The notes under the pieces are model-generated. The model did no database searches. It saw nothing but the letters and a program-made list of their open reading frames with translations, and was not told the origin of the DNA. From positions 2,356,001 through 2,420,000 of the forward strand of contig NZ_CP019646.1 of the NCBI RefSeq assembly GCF_001999965.1: DNA of 64,000 nt. The letters run 5' to 3'. Shown here in pieces: positions 1-7,618 of this stretch. The DNA is from Limihaloglobus sulfuriphilus. GTDB taxonomy: Bacteria; Planctomycetota; Phycisphaerae; Sedimentisphaerales; Sedimentisphaeraceae. Position 1 is the stretch's first letter. Each line of letters starts with the position of its first letter. The position numbers were made by a program, and so were the translations under genes.

Positions 1-1
1 A

Positions 2-502
2 GCTGTGTTGAGAGAGGATCCGAATATTATTATGATTGGAGAGATGCGAGACGCCGAGACGGTGCATGCTGCGATTAAAGCCGCTGAAACAGGCCATCTT
101 GTGTTGACTTCACTTCATACCGCTACTGCAGCATGGACTTTTAGCCGAATTCTGAATTTCTTCAAGGAAGCTGAACATGATGCGGTAAGGCTCAATCTGA
201 GTTATAATCTCCTTGCTATTATGAACCAGATGCTGATTCCTTCTGAACAGGAATCTGTCGGGCTTATCCCTGCAACAGAAGTATTTATTAACACCCCCGG
301 TGTCAGGCAATATCTTCGGGAAAAGGAAAAGGAATCTCAAATTTCTGATGTCATCAAAGAGGGACATGATGGTATGCACAGTTTCAACATGTCTTTAGCC
401 CGATTAATTAAAGAAGGCCATATAGGGGTCACTCAGGCAGAGGCTTATTCTCATAACCCCCAGGAACTTGAGATGCTTGTTAAGATCACAGACAACAGAT
501 AA
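2..502 (+). CDS. pilT: PilT/GspE-family secretion ATPase, C-terminal part (5' end outside window)
   Basis: The C-terminal 166 residues of a hexameric type IV pilus retraction ATPase; the reading frame is open to the left edge, so the N-terminal domain and Walker A lie outside. The segment opens with LREDPNIIMIGEMRD, which covers the Walker B strand and its GEMRD signature, and continues with ETGHLVLTSLHT, the His-box. The ending (IPATEVFINTPGVRQYLREKE, then a helix-rich tail with GMHSFNMSL) follows PilT rather than GspE, which would carry a tetracysteine module. It would power pilus retraction at the inner membrane. A GspE-like role with the pseudopilins elsewhere in the window cannot be excluded because the upstream part is missing. 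Confidence 0.85.
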   Translation, partial: AVLREDPNIIMIGEMRDAETVHAAIKAAETGHLVLTSLHTATAAWTFSRILNFFKEAEHDAVRLNLSYNLLAIMNQMLIPSEQESVGLIPATEVFINTPGVRQYLREKEKESQISDVIKEGHDGMHSFNMSLARLIKEGHIGVTQAEAYSHNPQELEMLVKITDNR

Positions 503-822
503 ATAAAACCGGATCAGTAATTTTCCGGACTTCGGCGGTTTTGCTGGAGATCCTGGCGTATGAGACAAGGGGTAAAACTTACTTTCTTTGTAAAAACAAT
601 ATCAACAATTATTTACAAGACAGTGTGCCGTTAATCGGCCTTAGCAAATTCTGCTGTTACCGACCCGCGCGAACAGTATTGCCTGCTGCAATTTTAATTG
701 ACAGTAAGGCTATGTAACAATATAAGGACAGCTTCACCCCCATGCGGAAGAAAAAAGCCCCGGAAAAACATCCGGGGCCCTGGGTATCAAAATGCGAAAT
801 TATTTTGATTATTAATTTCTAA
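503..822. other. Intergenic region between pilT and hcp
   Basis: The two genes converge here. The only clear element is the hcp terminator near the right side. Just after the pilT stop there is a weak AAAACCG/CGGTTTT pairing (about 507-542) that could end the pilT transcript, but its loop is long and no good T-run follows. No ORF with coding character was seen. Confidence 0.5.
751..778 (-). terminator. Rho-independent terminator of hcp
   Basis: Read on the minus strand, an 8-bp perfect stem (GCCCCGGA / TCCGGGGC) with a 6-nt loop is followed directly by TTTTTT. It sits about 45 bp past the hcp stop codon, as expected for an intrinsic terminator of that transcript. Confidence 0.85.
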
Positions 823-2469
823 TCAGCCAAGTATCTCAGCAAGATCTTCGTCTGCTGTCTTTATAGGTGCTATGTTGAAGTTTTCAACCAGCACATTCAG
901 TACCGCGGGACTAACGAATGCCGGCAGGGTTGGGCCCAGCTTCATGTTCTTTATGCCCAGATGCAGCAGCGTCAAGAGTATGCAGACGGCCTTCTGCTCG
1001 TACCAGCTTAGTATAATCGAGAGCGGCAGGTCGTTAACGCCGCAGTCAAACGCCTCTGCCAGTGCGCCGGCGATCTTGATTGCCGAGTAGGCATCGTTGC
1101 ACTGACCAATATCCAGCAGACGCGGGATACCGCCGATATCGCCGAACTCGAGCTTGTTGAAGCGGTACTTGCCGCACGCCAGTGTCAGGATAACGCAGTC
1201 ATCGGGCACTTTCTGTGCAAACTCGGTATAGTAGTTTCTGCCGCTCTTGGCCCCGTCGCATCCGCCAACGAGGAAGAAATGGCGAATCTTGCCGGCCTTG
1301 ACCGCGTCAATAACAGTCGGAGCCACGCTCATAACCGCGTTGCGGCCGAAACCGATTGTGATTGTCTTTTCAGGGGCGTCTTCTGTGAAGCCTTCTTCTG
1401 CCAGAGCCGCCTCGATAACCGGCGTAAAGTCCTTGTCAGCGATATGGGTAACGCCCGGCCAGGCTACCAGGCCTGTTGTGAAGATACGTGCCTTGTATGT
1501 CTCGGCGGGTTTCTGGATACAGTTGGTAGTCATCAGGATAGCTCCGGGGAACTCGTCGAATTCCTTCTTCTGATCCTGCCATGCCCCGCCGTAGTTACCG
1601 GCAAGGTGCGGGTATTTTTTCAGTTCCGGATACGCCAGACACGGCAGCATCTCGCCGTGTGTATAGATGTTTATGCCCTTGTCCTTTGTCTGCTCAAGCA
1701 GGATAGCCAGGTCTTTGAGGTCATGGCCTGATACGAGGATAGCCTTGCCTTTCTTCGGTGTTACCCTGACAACTGTCGGCTCGGGATGGCCGTAGGTACC
1801 GGTGTTTGCCTCGTCGAGCATCTCCATCACTCGGAGGTTGACCTCCCCTACCTTCAGCGCCATCGCTGTAAGCGCATCTGCGTCGCGGCCTTCATCGGCT
1901 GTAAGGAAATTAAGAGCCTCGTGAATAAATTTGTAAACTTCCGGATCGCTGATTCCCAGAATCGCAGCGTGGTCAGCGTATGCAGCCATGCCTTTTAGCC
2001 CGTAAGTGATCAGCTCCTGCAATCCCGTTACATCATCACCAAGCTGCGAGAGTCTGGCAGCGATGCCGATGCCCTGCGATTCTGCAAGCATTTCCTCGTA
2101 TGTCTGGGGCGGATTCCAAGAGTCAATAACCTCGATCTTATGCGGCTGCCGGCCCTGGTCAGATGCTGCTTTTTCGTACAGGGCGCGGGCCTCTGCAAGT
2201 ATATTGTAACCTTTCTTAATAAAGTTTACAATTCTCTCAGAATCAAAATTAACATTAGTTACAGTTGTAAATAATGCCTCAACAACATAGCGGTCGATTT
2301 CTTCCTTGCGAAACCCCAGCTCGGCCGCGCGCCAGGCGTACATCGAAATTGCTTTACTCAAATATATCAAAAGATCCTGAAGATCCGACGTCTCGGGCTG
2401 CTTGCCGCAAACACCCATTTTGGTGCATCCATGACCTCCTGCGGTCTGCTCACATTGATAACAAAACAT
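823..2469 (-). CDS. hcp: Hydroxylamine reductase / hybrid cluster protein
   Basis: A 548-residue cytoplasmic Fe-S protein with a hybrid Fe-S-O cluster. Family members reduce hydroxylamine in vitro, and E. coli Hcp acts as an NO reductase. The N-terminal cysteines are at 3, 6, 15 and 21, the compact spacing of the [4Fe-4S] class typical of strict anaerobes rather than the long spacing of facultative species. The segments around GHDLKDL, YTHGEMLPC, TTNCIQ, VGGCDGAKSGRNYYTEF and LACGKYRFN correspond to hybrid-cluster ligand regions. AAAGGA precedes the ATG. It lies 55 bp after the Rrf2 regulator gene in the same direction, with no terminator visible between them, so the pair is probably one transcript controlled by that regulator. 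Confidence 0.96.
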   Translation of the reverse strand: MFCYQCEQTAGGHGCTKMGVCGKQPETSDLQDLLIYLSKAISMYAWRAAELGFRKEEIDRYVVEALFTTVTNVNFDSERIVNFIKKGYNILAEARALYEKAASDQGRQPHKIEVIDSWNPPQTYEEMLAESQGIGIAARLSQLGDDVTGLQELITYGLKGMAAYADHAAILGISDPEVYKFIHEALNFLTADEGRDADALTAMALKVGEVNLRVMEMLDEANTGTYGHPEPTVVRVTPKKGKAILVSGHDLKDLAILLEQTKDKGINIYTHGEMLPCLAYPELKKYPHLAGNYGGAWQDQKKEFDEFPGAILMTTNCIQKPAETYKARIFTTGLVAWPGVTHIADKDFTPVIEAALAEEGFTEDAPEKTITIGFGRNAVMSVAPTVIDAVKAGKIRHFFLVGGCDGAKSGRNYYTEFAQKVPDDCVILTLACGKYRFNKLEFGDIGGIPRLLDIGQCNDAYSAIKIAGALAEAFDCGVNDLPLSIILSWYEQKAVCILLTLLHLGIKNMKLGPTLPAFVSPAVLNVLVENFNIAPIKTADEDLAEILG

Positions 2470-2524
2470 ATTGGTTCCTTTCTAAAATAGAATTCTTAAC
2501 TCATAACTTATTTTATAACAAATC

Positions 2525-2935
2525 TTAACTGTGATCTGTTTCTGTCATATCCGCAAGGGTTGTCCCTGCAAAATAACTGTCTATCTCTTTTTGGAGCTCT
2601 TCGAGTTTGCCCCTGAACGGACATTTGTTTCTCAAAGGGCATCTGTGCTTTTCGCCAAAACAGGCGTTTATATTGATCCTGCCCTGTATCGTTTCAACGA
2701 CATCGCTTATTGATATTTCTTCGGGCTCTCTGGCGAGCCTGTAGCCGCCGCTTGGGCCAAGCGTACTTTTCACAATTCCAACCGAAGCCAGTTTCTGCAG
2801 CAGTTTACTTGTCAGCTGATGGGAAACAGAACACTCTTTTGCCAGTTTGCCGGCCGAGAGCGAGCCCTGTTTTTCCGCGGCAAGCGCTGCGATCAATCTC
2901 AATGAATAATCTGTATTTCGTTTTATGATATCCAT
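2525..2935 (-). CDS. Rrf2/IscR-family Fe-S transcriptional regulator
   Basis: A 136-residue winged-helix regulator. Residues 1-80 form the Rrf2 wHTH (KLAKECSVSHQLTSKLLQKL, then the GPSGGYRLAR wing). The three-cysteine loop CFGEKHRCPLRNKC follows, which in IscR and NsrR binds an Fe-S cluster that senses NO, O2 or cluster supply. It is the first gene of a probable operon with hcp. A GACTA-TTT-TAGTC palindrome overlaps the -10 of its own promoter and recurs at fprA, so autoregulation and control of fprA are likely. Function as an NO sensor is inferred from the target genes; a role in cluster homeostasis is possible. Confidence 0.9.
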   Translation of the reverse strand: MDIIKRNTDYSLRLIAALAAEKQGSLSAGKLAKECSVSHQLTSKLLQKLASVGIVKSTLGPSGGYRLAREPEEISISDVVETIQGRININACFGEKHRCPLRNKCPFRGKLEELQKEIDSYFAGTTLADMTETDHS

Positions 2936-2965
2936 AAATTATTGTTTCTAACCTGAAATATATAG

Positions 2966-2997
2966 GACTATTTTAGTCTTATATAGAATCCCGTCAA
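2966..2997 (-). promoter_or_regulatory. Promoter of rrf2-hcp with overlapping IscR-type palindrome
   Basis: On the minus strand TTGACG (2997-2992), a 16-bp spacer and TAAAAT (2975-2970) form a sigma-70-like promoter about 35 bp upstream of the regulator's ATG. The palindrome GACTA-TTT-TAGTC at 2966-2978 covers the whole -10 box, so binding there should block RNA polymerase. The same 13-bp core lies in the same place at fprA. Confidence 0.7.
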
Positions 2998-3084
2998 ACC
3001 TTTTTTTAAAAATTTTTAAATTTTTCAGCAAGCCTTTACTTAAAAGGCATATACACTCTTATGACTGTTTGAGCCTTTGCTTGT

Positions 3085-4272
3085 TTATTCAGTTGTTACC
3101 AGCTCATCTTCCTTATGGGCATTGGCAATTTTCTCTGCCAGCTCATCAAGCTGTTTATAGGTATCTTCTGTGGGAGCGCCCTTTTGGAGAATAGTCCCGA
3201 GAACATCTACCTTAAGATTTGGGATAAGCCCTGAAATCTGCTCAATCGCCTTGCTGCTCCAGCCGTATGAACCGACAATCGCGGCGTATTTGAGCTTCGG
3301 GCGAAGCATATTCGCCAGATGTGCCGCGTAGAATACGCCTGGGTGCGGGCCGATATGAACCGTAGGCGTGCCGACAACCAGTGTCGCCGCATCTACGAGG
3401 GAGATAGCGAGCTTACCGATATCTGTTACGGACAGGTCAAAAAGGTGCGTCGTAACGCCGCGGTCTGCCAGAGAATTGACAAGGTATTTGACCATCATCT
3501 CCGTACTGCCGTGCATGGTGATATACGGCAGAACGACCTCATTTTTCATTGACGGCGATACCCAGTCTTTATAGGCATCAACGATAAAATCCGGCTCATT
3601 GTAAACGGGGCCGTGGCTTGGAGCGATAACATCAATCTCCAAACCAGATAGCTTATCCAGGTTTCTGCGTATCATATTCCTGAACGGCATCATTATTTCT
3701 GCGAAATACCGTTTTGCCGCTTCATATACCAGCTCCTTGTTTGTTACGTACATATCGGAAGTAGCAACGTGTGAGCCGAAGAAGTCACAACTCAAAAGAC
3801 ACTTGTCTTGCGGAATGTAAGTACACATAGTTTCAGGCCAGTGAACCCATGGCGTATAAACAAACTGCAAGGTTTTATCGCCAAGTGAAATTTCTTCTCC
3901 GTCCTCAACAACCCGAATACGCTCTGGAGCAACATCAAGATGTGTCAATACAAGATCTTTGGCCTTGCTGCTGCATACGAGCTTGGCTTTTGGGTAGCGG
4001 GCGAGAACGTCAGGTATAGTACCCGAATGGTCCTGTTCTGAGTGCTGCGTTACCAGATAATCGATATGCTCCACAGATTCGAGCTGATCCAGCAGTTCAT
4101 GTTTCAGCTCCGGATCGGTAGTATCTACCAGAGCGGTACCCTTTGAGCCCTGAATAAGGTAAGCGTTATAGCTTGTGCCGTCGGGCAGGGGGATCAGTGA
4201 ATCGAACAATCGACGCTCCCAGTGGACTGTTGAGATGACTTTAATTCCTTTTGCTATTTCTCGTGCATTCAT
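3085..4272 (-). CDS. fprA: Flavodiiron protein (NO/O2 reductase)
   Basis: A 395-residue A-type flavodiiron protein. The N-terminal metallo-beta-lactamase-like domain carries the diiron ligands H77, E79, D81 and H82 in HSEQDHSG, with further ligand regions in the HWPETM and PSHGP segments. The C-terminal third is a flavodoxin domain that binds FMN (for example VVGTPTVHIGPHPGV). Such enzymes reduce O2 to water and/or NO to N2O using rubredoxin or F420H2; the substrate cannot be decided from sequence. The gene stands alone between rrf2-hcp and a divergent permease. It has its own promoter bearing the same palindrome as rrf2, which fits a joint nitrosative or oxidative stress response. Confidence 0.94.
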   Translation of the reverse strand: MNAREIAKGIKVISTVHWERRLFDSLIPLPDGTSYNAYLIQGSKGTALVDTTDPELKHELLDQLESVEHIDYLVTQHSEQDHSGTIPDVLARYPKAKLVCSSKAKDLVLTHLDVAPERIRVVEDGEEISLGDKTLQFVYTPWVHWPETMCTYIPQDKCLLSCDFFGSHVATSDMYVTNKELVYEAAKRYFAEIMMPFRNMIRRNLDKLSGLEIDVIAPSHGPVYNEPDFIVDAYKDWVSPSMKNEVVLPYITMHGSTEMMVKYLVNSLADRGVTTHLFDLSVTDIGKLAISLVDAATLVVGTPTVHIGPHPGVFYAAHLANMLRPKLKYAAIVGSYGWSSKAIEQISGLIPNLKVDVLGTILQKGAPTEDTYKQLDELAEKIANAHKEDELVTTE

Positions 4273-4352
4273 GATTTATCCCTTTTTTATAATTGTTGAA
4301 TTCATTAAGCGGCTGTTTCAAACCGTTATTCCAAACTATTTTTACAGTATTA

Positions 4353-4385
4353 GACTATTTTAGTCTTACATAAGAATAAAGTCAA
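4353..4385 (-). promoter_or_regulatory. Promoter of fprA with overlapping IscR-type palindrome
   Basis: On the minus strand TTGACT (4385-4380), a 17-bp spacer and TAAAAT (4362-4357) form a promoter; the GACTA-TTT-TAGTC palindrome at 4353-4365 overlaps the -10. Identity with the rrf2 site extends upstream (ATTCT..TAAGACTAAAATAGTC on the minus strand). The transcript would have a leader of roughly 80 nt. Confidence 0.7.
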
Positions 4386-4464
4386 GCAATGTTTTGATTT
4401 ATCGGGACATTTTTGTAAAATGACTGCCTTTGACTTAATTGTTTTGAATTAAAGGATTTGCTTT

Positions 4465-5241
4465 ATGTTAGCAGCGGCTGATATAACATACATGGATATA
4501 ACGGCGTGGCAGTGGGCGGTTATGTGCCTCTGCGCGGTGCTTGTAGGTTTGAGCAAAACCGGCCTGCCCGGCGTGGGAATACTAAACGTTACACTCCTGG
4601 CGGTCATCTTCGAGGCGAAGGCCTCTACGGGCATACTGCTGCCGATGCTGGCGTTCGCGGACCTGTTTGCCGTGGCGTATTATAAACGGCATGCCCAGTG
4701 GGCACATATTCTGCGCCTTCTGCCGCCGGCACTGGCGGGTATCGCTGCCGGCTCGCTGCTGATACGCCGGCTGGAAAATGCGCAGGTCGGCCCGCTGATC
4801 GGTGTTATGGTGCTGGCGATGCTGGGGCTCAACTACTGGCGGATGTACCGGCTAAAGGACCCCGAGAGCGTTCCCTCGCACTGGAGCTTCGCTGCCGGCA
4901 TGGGCTTTGCGGCGGGGCTGACAACACAGCTGGCAAACGCCGCCGGCCCGATTATGGCGATATACCTGCTGGCGATGCGATTCGACAAGAACAAGTTCAT
5001 CGGCACCGCGGCGTGGTACTTTCTCATACTCAACTGGCTAAAGCTGCCCATATTCATCTCCGAAGGCAGAATCAACGCCGAATCTTTAAAGGCCGTAGCG
5101 TTTGTGCTGCCGATGGTTATCGTCGGCGTAGTCCTGGGAATTATTCTGCTCAAAAAACTGCCGCAGAAATGGTTTAACATCAGCGTAACCGTCCTCGTCA
5201 TCGCCGCGGCAATCAAGCTGATAATAACCCCGTTTCTCTAA
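4465..5241 (+). CDS. TauE/SafE-type (TSUP) sulfite/anion permease
   Basis: A 258-residue polytopic membrane protein with about seven to eight hydrophobic segments. The first repeat has the family-typical GLSKTGLPGVGILNVTLLA stretch, and the second has GMGFAAGLTTQLANAAGPIM. TSUP proteins move sulfite, sulfoacetate or other organosulfur anions, or act in cysteine and sulfur metabolism. AAAGGA is placed eight bases before the ATG. It diverges from fprA and precedes a CoA-disulfide reductase with a rhodanese domain, so a sulfur-related substrate is plausible but not shown. Confidence 0.85.
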   Translation: MLAAADITYMDITAWQWAVMCLCAVLVGLSKTGLPGVGILNVTLLAVIFEAKASTGILLPMLAFADLFAVAYYKRHAQWAHILRLLPPALAGIAAGSLLIRRLENAQVGPLIGVMVLAMLGLNYWRMYRLKDPESVPSHWSFAAGMGFAAGLTTQLANAAGPIMAIYLLAMRFDKNKFIGTAAWYFLILNWLKLPIFISEGRINAESLKAVAFVLPMVIVGVVLGIILLKKLPQKWFNISVTVLVIAAAIKLIITPFL

Positions 5242-5413
5242 ACATCAACTGCCGCCATTTTTTGAATAAATGTATATTCATACCGTCGTAGCCGCACAAT
5301 TACAATTTAAAACATTTGACTTACAACAATACTTCCGACCTTCTATCATTATACTATATAAATAAGTGATTTACAACTTTTTTTTAATAAAAGGGGTCAG
5401 ACACCCTTTGATT

Positions 5414-7075
5414 CTATTTATCCGCTGTCGCCTGCTGATATGTCAGATATCCGCCGGTGTAGTTTCTGGCTTTGAAGCCGTTCTGATTGAGTATTTTCGT
5501 CGCGATGTAACCACGCAGGCCCATCCTGCAGGAAACGAGAACATCTTTGCCCTTATCGAGCTCATCAATCCGGTCCCGCAGCTGGTCAACCGGAATCGCG
5601 GTAGCTCCTGGAAGCGTGCCGGCCTCTATTTCTTTTGGCGTGCGTACATCCAGAAGTATCTGGCGTTCTTCATCGAGTTCGAGAATCTCGTCAGTGTGGC
5701 AGACATCCATATCCCCAATCACAACATTGTTAGCAACAAAGCCCGCGAAGTTTACCGGATCCTTTGCCGAACCGTATGGCGGGGCGTAGGAAAGCTCAAG
5801 CTCGCTGAGATCCTCCGCGGTCATGCCGGCGCGAATGGCAACGGCGATGACGTCAATACGTTTTTCGATGCCTTTGAGCCCGACCGCCTGAGCACCGAGA
5901 ACCCTGCCGTCGCACGAGTCAAAGAGCAGCTTGAGGTGCACCGGCGTTGCCCCGGGATAATAGCCGGCGTGGTTGAGAGGATGCACATAGATTTTTTCAT
6001 AGGGTATGCCGAGCTTTTTGAGCTGTTTCTCGTTGGCTCCGGTCATGGCTATTGTCTGGTCAAATATCTTACAGACCGAAGTGCCCTGCGTACCCTTGTA
6101 TGTGCTTTTACGTCCGAAAATGTTATCCGCGGCAATTCTGCCCTGCCGGTTTGCCGGCCCCGCAAGCGGTATGAGTGCCTTGGTTTTTGTAACGAAGTTT
6201 GTTACCTCTACAGCATCACCGACGGCATAAATATCAGGATCGCTGGTCTGCATATTCTCATTTACGGCAATCCCGCCGAGACCGCCGATTTCAATGCCGG
6301 CCTCTTTTGCCAGTTTTACCTCGGGCCGAACACCTACCGCCATTATAACCATGCCGCAGCGTGCCTTTGATCCGTCGTTGAGTGTTACCTCCAGCTCATC
6401 TCCGTTTTCTTTTACAGAGGTCAGTGACGTTCGCAGCCTCAGGTCAATACCGTGCTTACGCAGCTCCTTGTGCAGCGGTGCCGCCATCTCACGGTCCGCG
6501 GCGACGAACACCTGGTCGGCAAGCTCTACCAGCATCACTTCCATGCCGCGTTCACGCAGAGATTCCGCCATCTCAAGTCCTATATACCCCCCGCCTATAA
6601 CTATTGCCGGCTTATCAGCGTATTTTTCCGCGGCCAGTTTTATTCTGTCCATATCTTCCAGGTTTCGCAGCGACATAACCCGCGGGTTGTCACCGCCGGG
6701 AAGCGGCGGTCTGAAAATTTCCGCGCCGGGGCTTAGCACCAGTTTATCATACTGCTGATGGGCCTGTGTGCCGGACTCGATCTCGGTATAGGTTATTGTT
6801 TTATTTTCTCGATCGATAGAAGTTACTTCACAGCCGCACCTTACATTGACCCTGTAACGTTTTTCCATGCCGGCGATTGACTGGACATTCATCTCTTTGC
6901 GGTCAGATATAACCCCGCTAATGTAATAGGGCATACCGCAGTTGGCAAACGATATGTAGCTGTTTCTTTCGAATAAGTGAATTTCTGCCGTTTCGCTGAG
7001 CCGCCTGCAGCGTGCCGCGGTCGAAGCTCCGCCGGCAACTCCGCCGACAATTACTATCTTGAGGTTTTCAGACAT
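5414..7075 (-). CDS. CoA-disulfide reductase / NADH oxidase-like flavoprotein with C-terminal rhodanese domain
   Basis: A 553-residue fusion. Residues 1-330 form the FAD/NAD(P) two-dinucleotide fold: VGGVAGGASTAAR binds FAD, C46 in FANCGMPYY is the redox cysteine of the CoADR/Npx group, and VIGGGYIGLEMAESL binds the nucleotide. A dimerisation domain spans about 335-450, and a rhodanese domain about 465-553 carries the cysteine loop SCRMGLRGY. Such fusions (CoADR-RHD) reduce CoA persulfides or polysulfides and CoA disulfide with NAD(P)H in the cytoplasm. The gene follows an ArsR regulator in the same direction with essentially no gap, so it is probably that regulator's target. Whether it serves persulfide detoxification or sulfur respiration cannot be decided here. 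Confidence 0.92.
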   Translation of the reverse strand: MSENLKIVIVGGVAGGASTAARCRRLSETAEIHLFERNSYISFANCGMPYYISGVISDRKEMNVQSIAGMEKRYRVNVRCGCEVTSIDRENKTITYTEIESGTQAHQQYDKLVLSPGAEIFRPPLPGGDNPRVMSLRNLEDMDRIKLAAEKYADKPAIVIGGGYIGLEMAESLRERGMEVMLVELADQVFVAADREMAAPLHKELRKHGIDLRLRTSLTSVKENGDELEVTLNDGSKARCGMVIMAVGVRPEVKLAKEAGIEIGGLGGIAVNENMQTSDPDIYAVGDAVEVTNFVTKTKALIPLAGPANRQGRIAADNIFGRKSTYKGTQGTSVCKIFDQTIAMTGANEKQLKKLGIPYEKIYVHPLNHAGYYPGATPVHLKLLFDSCDGRVLGAQAVGLKGIEKRIDVIAVAIRAGMTAEDLSELELSYAPPYGSAKDPVNFAGFVANNVVIGDMDVCHTDEILELDEERQILLDVRTPKEIEAGTLPGATAIPVDQLRDRIDELDKGKDVLVSCRMGLRGYIATKILNQNGFKARNYTGGYLTYQQATADK

Positions 7076-7419
7076 TATATCTCCTGGTTTTGTTTGTTAC
7101 ATTGACAATTCGTTCTTATACAGTTTATCAGCCCGGGAAGCCTCGGGTCGGATATGGAGTAATATACACTTCGGCCGGAACGTTTACTGTTCAAAAGGCC
7201 GGCGTTTTTCATCAGACGCAGATGCCCTGTTGTCTGATGCGCCGGCAAACGGCATATACGGGCTACCTCGCCGACGGTAAACTCACCCTGCAACAGTACT
7301 TCTACAATACGGATGCGGGTAGGATGTCCCATCACGCGAAGACATTCCGATGCCAGAACCAGTGCATCATCTCCAAGTAATTCGAGAGGCTCTTTGTTGT
7401 TTGTTATTTTGGGATTCAT
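7075..7419 (-). CDS. ArsR-family transcriptional regulator
   Basis: A winged-helix repressor of 114 residues from the chosen start. The core has RVMGHPTRIRIVEVL, then the HTH (GEVARICRLPAHQTTGHLRLM) and the wing SGRSVYYSI. Several cysteines are present, one in the recognition region and three in the CIRTNCQC tail, so a thiol, persulfide or metal signal is possible. An ATG seven codons upstream (7440) lies inside a 20-bp palindrome and upstream of the predicted transcript start, so the ATG at 7419 is preferred; no Shine-Dalgarno is visible for either. The gene abuts the CoA-disulfide reductase gene, which it likely controls together with itself. Confidence 0.85.
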   Translation of the reverse strand: MNPKITNNKEPLELLGDDALVLASECLRVMGHPTRIRIVEVLLQGEFTVGEVARICRLPAHQTTGHLRLMKNAGLLNSKRSGRSVYYSISDPRLPGLINCIRTNCQCNKQNQEI

Positions 7420-7423
7420 GACA

Positions 7424-7454
7424 TTAAAATATCTAAACATTTAGATATGTCAAC
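7424..7454 (-). promoter_or_regulatory. Promoter and palindromic operator of the ArsR gene
   Basis: ATATCTAAA-CA-TTTAGATAT at 7429-7448 is a near-perfect palindrome with 9-bp half-sites. On the minus strand TTGACA lies at its upstream side and a weak -10 (TATTTT) just after it, so the operator fills the promoter spacer. The predicted start point falls within a few bases of the ATG at 7419, suggesting a leaderless or nearly leaderless message. Confidence 0.6.
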
Positions 7455-7618
7455 CTGTTTTTTGTTTTCTTCATATTTTTGCTGGATCAGCAGTTCAAAC
7501 TTTAGTGTGTTTTTTTTGATTCATAAAAATTTCGTGAATTTTGTTGATTTTCCGGTAAAATTATATTTTTAAAGGTTAATTTAATACTTCCCGTTACGGG
7601 ATACAAATTGAGGTAAAG

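Noticed and set aside
1247-1731. Long ORFs on the plus strand within hcp
   Set aside because: They lie antisense to a well-supported gene with the usual high-GC third positions, and their translations show no family signature.
5366-6370. 334-residue plus-strand ORF antisense to the CoA-disulfide reductase gene
   Set aside because: Length alone is impressive, but the opposite strand encodes a complete two-domain enzyme, and the translation of this ORF has no recognisable motif or signal.
7420-7440. Upstream ATG for the ArsR gene
   Set aside because: It lies inside the operator palindrome and before the predicted transcript start; the extra residues are not part of the ArsR fold.
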